From Rhynchopus sp. YZ270_cl-10 (Eukaryota > Euglenozoa > Diplonemea > Diplonemida > Diplonemidae), in the NCBI GenBank assembly GCA_964035575.1, contig OZ037932.1, positions 1,038,001-1,102,000 on the forward strand: a DNA stretch of 64,000 nt, written 5' to 3'. The notes below the pieces were generated by a model, which ran no database searches, was not told the DNA's origin, and worked only from the letters and a program-made list of their open reading frames with translations. Each line of letters starts with the position of its first letter. Position 1 is the first letter of the stretch. The position numbers were made by a program, and so were the translations under genes. Below, piece by piece: positions 11,010-22,043 of this stretch.

Positions 11010-12544
11010 ATGTCCCCACAAGATGACGATGACTTCATCCCCTTCCCCGACCAGAGCACACCCACCATAGCACGCCACCCCAGCGGGGGTGGCGGGAGCT
11101 TTGCGAACCACAACGGCGAGGAGGTGATTCCGTTGAAGTCTAGGGCGGCGGGGTTTGCGAAGAACTCGACGCAGGCAGGGTACTTTGGGTATGGCCGGGG
11201 GGACGCAACACCCGAGGTGCAGGAGCAGAAGCCGAGCAGCTCTGTGAGGGTGCGGACACAGACGAACATCCCCTTGAAGCGGTCTGGGCCTTACGTGGCG
11301 TATGCACAGTACATCAAGCCACCGAAGGAAAGGAGTGCGGCTGAGGCAGCACGCCTGAGTGTCCCCAAGGCGCCCAAGACACCACCTGCACAGTCCGCCC
11401 AGGTGCGTTCCACCACACCACGAGGCGGCACAGCACACCGCGGTACCTTCCCCCCCGTCGTGCGCTCCGTCTCGCCCTCACCCAACGTGCGTCGTGTGTC
11501 CGCCTCCCCCACCTGGTCCTACAGTTGCAAGCCCAAAGGCATCTTCAGCAGCAACTACGTCAGCCCCTCGCAGCCGGCCGCAGCCGCCACGGCTAGGGTC
11601 AAAGCGGCGCGGTCAAAAACCCCACCAATGGTTGGACGGAAGTCGGCTTGGAAGTATGTAAAGGGTGTGGGGTGTGGGGGGGGAGCTCCTTTGATTCATG
11701 GGGGGTTTAAACTAATAACGGAGTTGAGTGCTTGTGTCAGATGTTTGGTTGTGATGTTATTTGTGTTTGTGAAAGATGTACAATATGTGAAGCATATTCA
11801 TCTTGCAACCGTTCTCTTTTGTGGGGATATGTGCATAGAGAAACCAACAACACCACAAAAAAAAAATAAATACAACAATAACCCACAGCTACTCGAACAC
11901 AACGGCGACAGGGGGTTTCTCGTACGTGGCGTCGTTGTCGCATGAGAAGAGCTCGTCTGCTTTGGAGTCGCGATTCCGTTCGCAGAGTCCACGTGCGACG
12001 ACACGGAGCAGTTCACGGACAAGCACATGGAAGTATGTATCCTCATATCATTTAGCGTTGGTGCATTACACATCGCGAGAGACCCGCTTTAGTGGTAACA
12101 CAGTGTTGCCTTGGTCTCGCTTTGTATGCCTATTCTAGGCTGTGCACATCCGGCATGTTCCTCGTGTTTTAAGGTGACTACGCAAGAGGTTCATATATTA
12201 TAAGCTGTTCTTTTTTAGGACCAACGCAGGAAGAGAGGTTGCGATGCATTGTGCCAAACGTTTCTCATTGATGAAGTGCTCTCTGGGGGGTTTGATAACC
12301 CCGTGGAGAAGCAGTGTCCTGCGTCTGCCGATGAAACGGTGAGGTGTTTTCACTTTCAACTTCTCTCCTAGGTGACTAAGCACGAGAGGCTTAGGATCAT
12401 CTTATAAACCTTTCTTCTTATTGTAAAGGCGATATGTTCCTAATATCGCTTCCTTCCTTTGGCATAGGCTAAACCACACCCCCAACCAACAGATACGACA
12501 ACAAGGTCAGGGATGCGTTTCATTACGAAACAGGTCTGCGGTGA
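11010..12544 (+). CDS. Basic Ser/Pro/Arg-rich protein, unknown (3 exons)
   Basis: Exons are 11010-11653, 11889-12032 and 12493-12544, giving 279 residues. Both introns start GTATGT and end CCACAG or CAACAG, and all junctions keep frame. The protein begins with an acidic stretch (MSPQDDDDFIPF), then is basic and disordered with several SP and TP sites (SVSPSPN, RRVSASPTW, ARSKTPP). A W-K-x-Y motif falls exactly at both exon junctions (AWKNYS and TWKKYD). Evenly placed W-K-x-Y units could be a short linear repeat, such as a filament- or microtubule-binding motif; that is a guess. The last exon is short and chosen because it keeps frame and stops soon after the acceptor, so the 3' end is less certain. 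No family is recognised. Confidence 0.7.
11773..11804 (+). repeat. Hairpin module with AATATG/CATATT stem, in intron
   Basis: Outer stem AAGATG/CATCTT (perfect) and inner stem AATATG/CATATT (perfect), loop TGAAG. It lies in the first intron of the 11010 gene. The inner stem differs completely in sequence from the CTAAGC/GCTTAG version yet stays fully paired, so this is a key copy for structural conservation. Confidence 0.8.
12171..12420 (+). repeat. Mosaic of three dispersed repeats in one intron
   Basis: The second intron of the 11010 gene (12033-12492) holds a decayed hairpin module (12171-12212). Next comes a GATGAAACGG-family repeat (about 12270-12368) with a GGGGTTTGATAACCCC hairpin and the CTTTCAACTTCTCTCCTAG end. 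A near-perfect hairpin module (12369-12403, GTGACTAAGCACGAGAGGC) abuts it directly. The join CCTAG/GTGACT is the same type of AG/GT junction as in the 25.2-kb array. Confidence 0.75.
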
Positions 12545-14331
12545 GTGAGGTGCTGCACCAAAAAAAACAAACAAAATGCCCTTCAAAAACTGCTTGGCAA
12601 CGTTCTTCCTCGCAGATGTGTGCCCTAGACGATCATTGCAAGCAGTTGTGTGCAAAGCCCCTAAGTGATACCTGCAGGTGGGTTCTTGGGGCTGTCTTCG
12701 AAAGGGCGTCGCGGACAGGGAGCCTACCTATTGCTCTTATTTATTTTTCAAAAAAAAATTGACAACGTGTGGTCACCACTGCACACTGTTATTGTTATTT
12801 TTTGTGTTAGAATGCTATGCTAGGGCCTTTTTTGTGCCGGTTTTTCATCCAACTTCGCATTTTTTCCCTTCTCTCTTTTCCAACAATCCACAGCAGACTT
12901 ATGTGCATTTGTCCACTCACAAAAGGGGTTTGGTTATAGTGGCGTGCCTGCCGTTCTTCCCAATCAATTCGCAGTTTGTGATAGTAGGGAACCCCTGGTC
13001 GACCTCCATGGATAGACCAGCGCCTGCTGTCGACCGCTGTCCCCCCCTTTCAAATTCGTGATAAAAAACGAAGCCAAAAAAAGACGGAGAGAGAGAGAGA
13101 GAGAGGGAGAGAGGGGGGTGTAGCTGTGTTGCAGTTGTACTACCCTGCAGATGACACGCCCTGCTGTCTTTCTGTTGTTCCCTGTATTTTTTGCGGCTGC
13201 GTTGACCTCCTCCCAGGCGTTTTTTTTGCACTTTCAACTTTCTTTCTGAGTTCATTTTCTGTCTCGTAGTTGTCAATGGTAGCCTATAGTTTATTCTGCA
13301 AGAATTTTATTTTATTTTTGTTCCTTTTTTTTGGCTGGGTGATGGTCTCTGCATTTGTGGTGTTGTATTGCCATACGTCAGATCGCGACAGTGTTGTGTT
13401 GTGATGGGTTTCTGGTATGTCTTAAAAAATACATAATGCCAAACACAGACACCATTAGGGATAGTGGGTGGGGGATGGGATGGGAGGGATAACGAAAAAA
13501 AAGGGTGTCGAAAACATCACCCATGCTCTGTATTATGTTGTACCCAATATGTCATTTGTCCAATATCGTTTAAAGGTGGCTCGCGATCATCTTGCTAACC
13601 TTTTGTTGTTTTTTTTTTTGTACTAACCTTTCAAGAAAAAGTAAAATTAAACCCGAAATAATCAAAAAGAGGCCCTAAAAAAGGGGGAAAAAAATATTTG
13701 TTTCCAGTGACATGCGTCCGCCGGTGATTGGTGAGACGTTTGGCACGTTTCAGCTTCTTTGTTTTTGCTGCTTTCGAATAGTTTTCAGTGTTTTCAGCTT
13801 CAAAAACCTTTTTTGATGGATTTTTGAAAGGATGTGTGTGTGTGTGTGTATTTGCTAACTAATTTAGAGTGGGTAGGGTCTGAACGAACTATAGCCCACT
13901 GATGATGGATGTGTGTTTGTAAGTAAATGCGGACAGTTCCTAAGAGCAAACCATTGCCCATTGTGTGCGTTTTCCCTCCTTTTTTTTGAATCAGATATGG
14001 AATAGAGTTTCTACGCGGAGAGCCAGTGCCTGCGCCCGCCAGTATCAGGTGAGCTTGCACTTTCAACTTCTCTCTCTGCACGGAAAGCCCATAAGGGAAA
14101 ACAAACTTCTCGTCTGCGTGCGCGTCGGGACGTCCCCCAGAAAAACCCAGGCAGGCAGGCAAAAAAAAGTTTGTTTTAAAAAAAAGTTTTTTTCAAATTG
14201 TCCTTCTTTCATGGAGTGAGAACAGGCTTCGCGCTAACTTTTGGAGAAAAAAAATCTGCAAAATCGTGTTTTGGGACCCAAAAAACGCACCTCAAACTGC
14301 CGTGAACGTGAAAAAACAGTGTCTTGTGGCA

Positions 14332-14515
14332 TTTCCGAGCCAATCCCGTTCTGTGGTGTGGGATATACGGAAACATGGACACAATTTTAGTGACTTAATT
14401 TTCACTAGTGACTTAATTTTCACAAAATATGAACCCACACTCGTGAGCAAGGGTCATTTTCAGGTCTGAAAACCCCAACTTCAGATGAAATTATGGTGTT
14501 TTTGGCTGGGAACAG
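14332..14515 (+). repeat. Imperfect duplication, copy 1
   Basis: It shares TTTCCGAGCCAATCCCG, GGGATATACGGAAACATGGA, AAGGGTCATTTTCAG and a GATGAAATTATGGTGTTTTT-like end with 14768-14915. This copy contains an extra internal direct repeat of GTGACTTAATTTTCAC. Both copies are diverged, so the duplication is not recent. There is no coding frame. Confidence 0.7.
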
Positions 14516-14622
14516 GTAGCGCCGCAGGCGCACGGTACCCAACTTTTTTCCTTTTTTGAAAAAATTCTTTTTTTCCTTTTCTCTGCTTTCTTTTGATTGC
14601 GCGAGCCGATTGCTCTCCACGG
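14510..14622 (+). repeat. GCGCC-hairpin repeat, copy 1
   Basis: It opens with GGGAACAGGTAGCGCCGCAG, has a perfect GCGCC-GCA-GGCGC hairpin, then a T-rich stretch and ATTGCGCGAGCCGATTGCTC. Copy 2 is at 15205-15303. Conservation is strongest at the hairpin and the terminal block, while the T-rich middle varies. Confidence 0.7.
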
Positions 14623-14767
14623 TGGGGTCACATGTGTGTACAAAAACACACTGAAGTACCATTACTAGGAACTGTGAGACTCCTCTGGTTTTAGTAAGGA
14701 AACCCCCGGTCTCAAAAAAAAGTGCAAATGTCCTGTGACTTTTCCGCCCAAGAGGCGTTTTGTTAGA

Positions 14768-14915
14768 TTTCCGAACCAATCCCGGCTTGTGGTGAGGGAT
14801 ATACGGAAACATGGACTCAAATTGTCACAAAGTATGAACCCATACTCAACAAGGGTCATTTTCAGTATGAAAAGCGAACTTGGCATGAAATTGTAGTGTT
14901 TTTACTGGAAACACC
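14768..14915 (+). repeat. Imperfect duplication, copy 2
   Basis: Diverged partner of 14332-14515, keeping the GGGATATACGGAAACATGGA and AAGGGTCATTTTCAG blocks in the same order. It lacks the internal GTGACTTAATTTTCAC doubling. Confidence 0.7.
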
Positions 14916-15204
14916 AATGTACTGAAGAAAGCTATGGTATTGTAGTGATGTCGGTGGGGTTTCAGTGACTACAGAAGAGTGAAAACAAAAAACCAGGACG
15001 GTTATGTCCTCGGAGGGGGTGCCCTCACACAGCGAGGGTGGAGACGGTTCAGCAGCTCATTATTCGCTGCGGAGCAGGCTTGCAGGTGTGTCCCATGGTG
15101 TCCTAATCGATCTTTATCCGTGGGGAGGGGTGGAGTCGTACTCAAAAGAAAATGAACACTGTACATGAATAAGTACATCATGTTTAAAAATAAAGGAGGG
15201 TAGG

Positions 15205-15303
15205 GAACAGGTAGCGCCGCAGGCGCACGGTACCCAACTTTTTTCTTTTTTTATTTTCCCTTTTCTCTGCCTTCTTTCGATTGCGCGAGCCGATTGCTCT
15301 CCA
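15205..15303 (+). repeat. GCGCC-hairpin repeat, copy 2
   Basis: Partner of 14510-14622, with the same opening block, the same GCGCC-GCA-GGCGC hairpin and the same ATTGCGCGAGCCGATTGCTC end. The T-rich middle differs in length. Confidence 0.7.
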
Positions 15304-15650
15304 TGGGAAAATTTTTTTGGGGGAGACGGGGGTAGCAGGGGGGTCGGTATTCGCTTTTCCACAGAAAAAACTTTTTTTTGAAAAAACTTTTTTTTTGAAA
15401 ATCTCAAAAATAACCCAGGCACGCAGGACGCGCACGCAGACCAAAAGTTTGTTTTCCCTAAAATGTTTTTGTATGTGAACCCCCTTGGTGGAGGGTCTCC
15501 TCCTTGAGTTAAGTTTTTTGTTGTTGTGATGTGGTTAACAAGCTAGTGTCTTTGTGTGTGTTTAGGGGGGAAAAAAGTTTTTTTGGGCAAGTCCCGCGCG
15601 GACTGTTGCCTCTTTGTCTTGAGTGTTTGGAGACAAGCACCTCTTTTGTT

Positions 15651-15684
15651 AGGTGGCTAAGCATGAGAGGCTTAGAGTCATCCT
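15651..15684 (+). repeat. Dispersed hairpin module
   Basis: GGTGGCTAAGCATGAGAGGC and CTTAGAGTCATCC keep the CTAAGC/GCTTAG stem with loop ATGAGAG. It is followed directly by a GGGGGTTCGATAACCCGCGG piece of the GATGAAACGG family (15696-15760), another mosaic join. Confidence 0.65.
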
Positions 15685-15938
15685 ACAATTTTTTTGGGGG
15701 TTCGATAACCCGCGGAGTGTCAGTGCCCTGCGTCCCAGAGGCGTTTGCCCTATCAACCCCACCCCCCCTTTTTTTTTGTCGTTTTTGATTCTGTGAGACG
15801 AGAAGTAGTGCAATACGTACAGCACCTCCCAAAGTATTGGGGGTTTTTATTTTATTTTTTCGATTTCGATTGATTTGACAATCTGTTGGATCAATGTAGC
15901 TGCCACACAGTCGGCACTGTCCAAGCAGCGCTTTCTTT

Positions 15939-15968
15939 GATGATGTACACGAGAGACATATCCATCTT
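15939..15968 (+). repeat. Dispersed hairpin module, ATGT-stem variant
   Basis: GATGATGT and ACATATCCATCTT flank ACACGAGAG. The short inner stem is ATGT/ACAT and the outer pairing GATG/CATC. The loop keeps CACGAGAG. Confidence 0.6.
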
Positions 15969-16217
15969 TCGATTTCTCTCTTTTTGCATACGTCTGCTCG
16001 CACAGTCACACTGAAGACGCACATCTGTCGCCCTCTCTTCGTTCTTCACACGGGGTATTTGCTTCAGTTTTTCCCCTTCTTTTCTTCCTCTTCGTTATTT
16101 TTGGGTGCTGAATAAAGAGAATTTTTTGCATTTTTTAGACCGTTATCGCACTAAGAAATACCTTATCATACGGGTGAAAATGCGGAAATTCATGTCACCA
16201 GCCAACGTTTTTTTCTC

Positions 16218-16253
16218 CAAGTAACTAAGCACGAGAGGCTTAGGGCCACCTTA
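16218..16253 (+). repeat. Dispersed hairpin module
   Basis: AAGTAACTAAGCACGAGAGG followed by CTTAGGGCCACCTTATAAATC. The inner stem CTAAGC/GCTTAG and loop ACGAGAG are intact; the outer stem is weakened. Confidence 0.7.
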
Positions 16254-16540
16254 TAAATCTTTCTTTCTTCAAAATACACTTTTCTTCTTCAAATCTGTAG
16301 CCACTCGTCGCCTTTTTGGTACAGAGTGATTGTTGTCAACACAAAAACACAAATAACAGGTGAGGTGGAAGAGTAGTTGTATCACAGCCTCCTTGAGTGT
16401 ACTTCATGCAACCAAACTTTCAAAGAAGACTACAAAAAAAAACAACAACGAAAGAACGCCTCAAGAGAAGGGGGTCACCCATCTCTCAAATTTGATGTGT
16501 GCAGGCGAAATGGCACATTTTTTTTTATTTTCAAAAAAAA

Positions 16541-16622
16541 TGACAGTGGAGATTGCACAACTGTGGCAACACAACCGAGGCAACTACACTACTCCAACAA
16601 TTTATCAAAAAAAAAAAATTAA
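16541..16622 (+). repeat. Short A-tailed repeat (SINE-like), copy 1
   Basis: It starts GACAGTGGAGATTGCACAAC, continues TGTGGCAACACAACCGAGGC and CTCCAACAATTTATC, and ends in an A run. Near-identical copies are at 53858-53941 (+) and 61268-61326 (-). A constant body, an A tail and insertion in both orientations suit a retroposed small RNA, but no pol III boxes are clear. Confidence 0.7.
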
Positions 16623-17017
16623 GAACACAGAAGTGAACAAAAACCAATCTGCCTCTGTCCTGTCTTTTTCTTTGGGTACACTGTCACGAGAGGGCTTTGT
16701 ATTTCAAGTCAACTTTTTTTTATCATAGTGATTAACTAAGCACGGTGAGGCAGTCACCATATTTCAAACTATTTCTTTTTGTGTCTGTAAAAAAAATTAA
16801 GCGAAAATACTACTGGGTCTTTTCGTGTTATACAAGGGGGTATCTCGTCCCTCCCGAAACTGCGCACCATATTTTCTTTTTGTGCCTGCTGACCACCAAA
16901 TGAACAGCGAAGCATTTTGCACTTTTCAACTTCTCTTTTCTTGGACCGGTCTTGGGAGGGTTAGCCCTCTCTCCTCCACCCTGTTTCTTGACCTCCGCTG
17001 TTTTCCCAGTCTCTTGT

Positions 17018-17053
17018 AGGATGGCTTAAGTACGAAAGGCTTAGGTTCATCTT
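17018..17053 (+). repeat. Dispersed hairpin module
   Basis: AGGATGGCTTAAGTACGAAA followed by GGCTTAGGTTCATCTTATA. It keeps the loop region and the CATCTT closing arm; the left arm is slightly diverged. Confidence 0.6.
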
Positions 17054-17340
17054 ATATACCCCCTCTTTAGGGTAATGATCCCTCTTTACAAAGAGCAAAA
17101 TCCCTGAAAGCAGTATCATGATCTGTAGGCAGAAGGTGTGAAGCCCAAGCTGCAAAGTGTTTTTTTTTTTCTTTTTCCCTTTCGAACGGAGAAAACCAAA
17201 AATAAAACCAGCTTCGATGTAGAAAGCTTTTCCCCCACCACCCCAGAACTCCCACCCAACAACCCCATAGAAATAAACGAAGAGCCCCATCCTTTGCAGA
17301 CACCTTCTCCCTCTCCCCTCAACCTCCCCAGACATCCCCC

Positions 17341-18184
<844 letters not shown>

Positions 18185-18324
18185 CATCCCCCCTATTTTG
18201 GATACGGAATGCACTTTTGTTTGAAAAATAAATTTATTTCTTTTACTTCTAAAACCCCCCCTTCAACCTCCCCAGCAGCCTCCACCAGACACACCTTATA
18301 CACCATCCACCCTTCCCATATGTA

Positions 18325-18831
18325 ATGTTCAGGAGTACTGCCTCTTTGTTGCGAGCAGAAAAGCGCTTTCGTGGGTACAGCGACACTCGGCGGCGGCCTG
18401 CAAGGACAGGGTATGGGATGACGCTTGCAGAAGCCTGCGATGTGTTGGGCCTGCAGAACGGCCCGTCGCTGACGTCGAAGGGTGTCAAGGCTGCGTCGCG
18501 TGACCTGAAGTTTCTCTACCATCCAGATAAGGGCGGGGACCAACACAAATGGCTTGAGCTGCAGGAGGCGCTCAACGTTGTCAACACGTTGCTTGAGAAG
18601 TCAGACGCTAAGGCGCCCAAGCCGTCGTTGGACAGCTTCAGCAAAACGCGTAAGAGTCGCAATGAATGGGCGCAGGCCTCATACACGATGTACCGTGTCA
18701 GCAAGTGGCGGAGTGTGTCGCACTCCCGCAGCCGGGCCATGCTTGGTGCACAGGTGCAAGAAGGCATGCTTGAGGACACATCCGCAGACGACTTCGAGCC
18801 CTCGGCAGAAAGGACCTCGCGTTCGCGGTGA
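18325..18831 (+). CDS. J-domain (DnaJ-type) protein, possibly mitochondrial
   Basis: A 168-residue single-exon protein. The first 30 residues are rich in Arg, Ser and Ala without acidic clusters (MFRSTASLLRAEKRFRGYSD), like a mitochondrial presequence. A J-domain follows at about 32-95 with the Hsp70-stimulating HPD triad at 66-68 (YHPDKGGD). The C-terminus is basic then acidic and lacks the Gly/Phe and zinc regions of type I and II J-proteins, so it is a type III co-chaperone. Such proteins stimulate ATP hydrolysis of an Hsp70 partner. A second J-protein with a similar leader lies at 40695. The start is the first ATG of the frame. Localisation is inference. Confidence 0.85.
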   Translation: MFRSTASLLRAEKRFRGYSDTRRRPARTGYGMTLAEACDVLGLQNGPSLTSKGVKAASRDLKFLYHPDKGGDQHKWLELQEALNVVNTLLEKSDAKAPKPSLDSFSKTRKSRNEWAQASYTMYRVSKWRSVSHSRSRAMLGAQVQEGMLEDTSADDFEPSAERTSRSR

Positions 18832-19389
18832 GGGGAGGGAGGAGGGTGAGCCGTATGTGTGTGCAGTATTGTGTTCAGGACGTATGTTGTGCCCTAGCTA
18901 GTTGTCTCAAAGGATTTGGTGTTTTGTGGTTGGGGGGGAGGAGGACGTTGGCACCACTGAGTCCCTGTTGGGCCAGGCTTTGTTTTTCGTTCAGGGAAGG
19001 TTTCTACACAAAATAAAAGGGGAAATGGCGTTAGTACCCATGGGTATTATCGTCAATGGGATTAACGTCATTCCCCCAAAGAAAAATAACTATTTATTCA
19101 CAAGAACGGGTCATTATTTTACCCGAAAATCGGTGAGGGGTAGTGAGCGAAAATTCCGGTCCAATTTGGAGTGTAATAAGGTTGTTTCAAAAGCGAAAAA
19201 AAGGGTTACTTTATGAAGTGGCCAGAAAAGAACAAACTGACATACTATGTTGGGATAATGTGTACATAATAGAGTGCAGAATTTTTTCCACCAATAAAAT
19301 AAGCGTTTCTTTTGTTTTTTCTTCCATACCTTCCATTCCCACCATTTCACTCACAAACAGGCAAAGAAACACACAAAAGACACGACCAA
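18832..19389. other. Intergenic gap
   Basis: No gene is seen. A possible trans-splice or UTR acceptor ending CAAACAG at 19354-19360 follows a C/T-rich stretch, 29 bases before the SF3A1 start. Confidence 0.5.
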
Positions 19390-21429
19390 ATGTCGTTCGT
19401 CCCACGTGGGGTCGAGGGTGTGATCCACCCGCCACCGCAGATCGCACACACTGTAGAGAAGACTGCAGAGTTCATTGCAAGCCGTGGACCGCAGGGCGAG
19501 ACTCAGGTACGCTCTGGGGACAGCAGTGCACGGTTTGCATTTCTGGACGGTGGGCATGAGTACCATACGTACTACCTGTCGCGTCTGGAGGAGCACAAGG
19601 CAAAGCTGAACGACCCTAACGCACAGCCCACATCTGCACCAGAGGAGCCGTCTGCTGCCTCTGCAGCAGCGCCTGCACCGACCCCAGCAGCACCGACAGC
19701 AAAGCCGAAGCAGGTGAAGCAGCGGAGCAACCCCCTCCCCAAGGAGCACACCGTAGACCTGACAGACGTCAACATCAGTGCCTGCGAGCTGGATGTGATC
19801 CGGCACACCGCATACTACGTTGCACGGCACGGCAAGGCAATCATCTCACAGATTGCGCAGGACCGCGACAGACACGGCAGCAGGTTTGACTTCCTGAAGG
19901 GCTCCTCGCCACGCTTTGCGTTGTACCAGCGCTTTCTGAACAGCTACGCTAAGGTGCTGCAGCCACCACGTGGCTTGGTGGAGGCCCTGCAGGACGATGC
20001 TGACAACCTGCACTCCGCTTTGACACTCGCAACAGAGACGATTGAGTGGCGCAAGGCGGATGACGAGGCACGGCGCAACAAAGAGTCTGAGGCAGAGAGG
20101 CAACGCAACCTCTTCCATATGATCGACTGGCAGGACTTTGTTGTGGTGGAGACCATTGACTTTGGGGAGGGTGCAGGCGCTGCTGCGACACCAGGTGCAC
20201 CGCCACCACTGCCGCCAAGGTCCGCACCTGAGAGCGGTTCGTCGCCTTCACCGCCACCGTTGCCAACGTCATTACCACCTGTAAGCATGCCCGTGCCCGT
20301 GCCTGCGGCAGCAGCAGCAGCAGCACCGGGCCAGCCGCCCATGCCCCCATCCTTCAAACCGCCCCCGCCAGCACAAAAGCCCCCACCACCACCCGGCCTC
20401 CCAGGCGCACCAGCGCCGACAGTAAAGAAGGCAACAACCGTTGTGACAGTGATGGACGAAGATGAAGACGTGTCTGCGCAGGTCAGAGACGACTACGTTA
20501 GAGGTATGTGGTGTTTTGTAGCATGGACATTTGGTTGCGTGTAGACACGAGGAGCTCCGCTATTGATTTCTTTATAGTTGCCGTAGTTTCCACAAAAATA
20601 AATGGGGGGGGAAAAAAACACATTACAATATTACCACACAGACACCACGAACTACGACCGGAAACGAAAAGCAACTGTTCTGGACCACTCTGGCCAAGAG
20701 ATTTCGATAGACCAGGCATCCGAGCACATGCGGTATGCACACCATTTCCCCAACTAAGCTCACCCAATCCTACTGAACACTTTATTTTACAATTCCCCCT
20801 TCCCCACAACGTCTTCCTTTGTTAGGTGACTGGGCACAGATAGATGTCTGGCTGATGAATAAACCAAATAATAACCTAATCAGACTAAGCACAGATAGGC
20901 TTAGGTTCTTCTTCTATACCTTTATTTGTTTTGATTTGTGCTTGTTCACGTGGATGCATCGTTGTCGACCTCACTTGGTTTCTGAAGTGAGCACACTTCA
21001 CTATTCGAAGCTTTGGCACAAACGTTCTTCTCTCCACACCACCACCACACGACACCCTTCACAGCCGGAGTACAATAGACCCACAGTGGCATAAGGAGAA
21101 GAAGCGGCGTGAAGAGGATATTGCGGTATGTTGTTGCCTCACAGCGTCCCTTGTGGCGGTCAATACATGAGGATCATTTCACATTTCATTTGTTTTGTCC
21201 ATTTGCCTGCGTCCGTTGGGAATTTCCCTTACGTCGAGGAGCAGGAAAAAAGCAAAAGGAAGATGAGAGCCATATTCAGATGCCCAAGTTTTCTTTAGTT
21301 TTGACCATAAAACTGCCTAATACAATACACCACCCTTCACAGCACTCTGGGCTTGCACCCGAGTCCGAAATCAATAAAAATTTGGAGAAAATGGTCAAAC
21401 AGCTTCCCAGCTACCGTGGTACCGAATAG
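19390..21429 (+). CDS. SF3A1: Splicing factor 3A subunit 1 (SF3A1/Prp21), 4 exons
   Basis: SF3A1 belongs to the SF3a complex of the U2 snRNP, which helps select the branch point. Exons are 19390-20503, 20642-20732, 21065-21125 and 21343-21429, joining in frame to 450 residues. The first SURP domain lies at about 8-70 (IAHTVEKTAEFIASRGP; FAFLDGG) and the second at about 128-190 (ELDVIRHTAYYVARHG; FDFLKG). Then comes the family signature IDWQDFVVVETIDF at about 245, and a Pro/Ala-rich linker to about 350. The last exons give NYDRKRKATV, ASEHMRRSTIDPQWHKEKKR and a short GLAPESEINKNLEK end, all aligning with the animal protein. The C-terminal ubiquitin-like domain of animal and plant SF3A1 is absent. 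Introns begin GTATGT, GTATGC and GTATGT. Confidence 0.95.
20882..20915 (+). repeat. Hairpin module in SF3A1 intron 2
   Basis: GACTAAGCACAGATAGGCTT then AGGTTCTTCTTC. The CTAAGC/GCTTAG stem is kept with loop ACAGATAG. A partial copy (GGTGACTGGGCACAGATAG) precedes it at about 20824. Confidence 0.6.
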
Positions 21430-22043
21430 TTGCTGTGTCGCTCTGTTGTGGGTGGGGGTGGGGAAAGTCCGCAAGCAGCACGGGCTAGAGGGGACGTCTT
21501 CTGGGGACACATGCACACAGCACAACAAGGTGGAGGGGGAGCTGCGGCATCGATGCCCTGAGTGATGCTTCAAACACTTCAGCGCTGCGTGCTCTGCAAA
21601 TCCCTACAGCTCGACAAGCCCCCTTTTTTTTTCAAAGACGTCTTCCCTTTCCCGAATATGCTTTCGGAGAACGAAAATGGGTACTTTTTTTCTGGGGTGA
21701 TCCCTCCTAGCGAGCGTGTCTATTTTTAAAAATAGTTTTTTTTTGATAAAAAAACCGGTTTTGACAATCCCGTCAAAGGAAATGAATAGTTGCAGTGATA
21801 CGACAGAAGGGATACTTATCGTTACACCTCCTCCCCATCCTCTTCCTCCCCTTCATTCACCACAAAACCCAGCACACACACCCCGCACACACACACCTAC
21901 TCCCACCCCCCTCCCCACCCCTCATATACACACATGCTTTCATAAAAGTGCCTGAACGAAGACAGGGCAGTCCAGTGAAGTACCGCCCCTAGCACCCAGT
22001 TCCCTTATCTGAATTACCCCCTTTCTTTCCCCCTTTTTTTGCA
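21430..22043. other. Intergenic gap
   Basis: No coding signal is seen. It contains T and A runs and a CACA/CCCC-rich stretch at 21830-21930, with C/T-rich sequence up to the PARN start. Confidence 0.5.
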
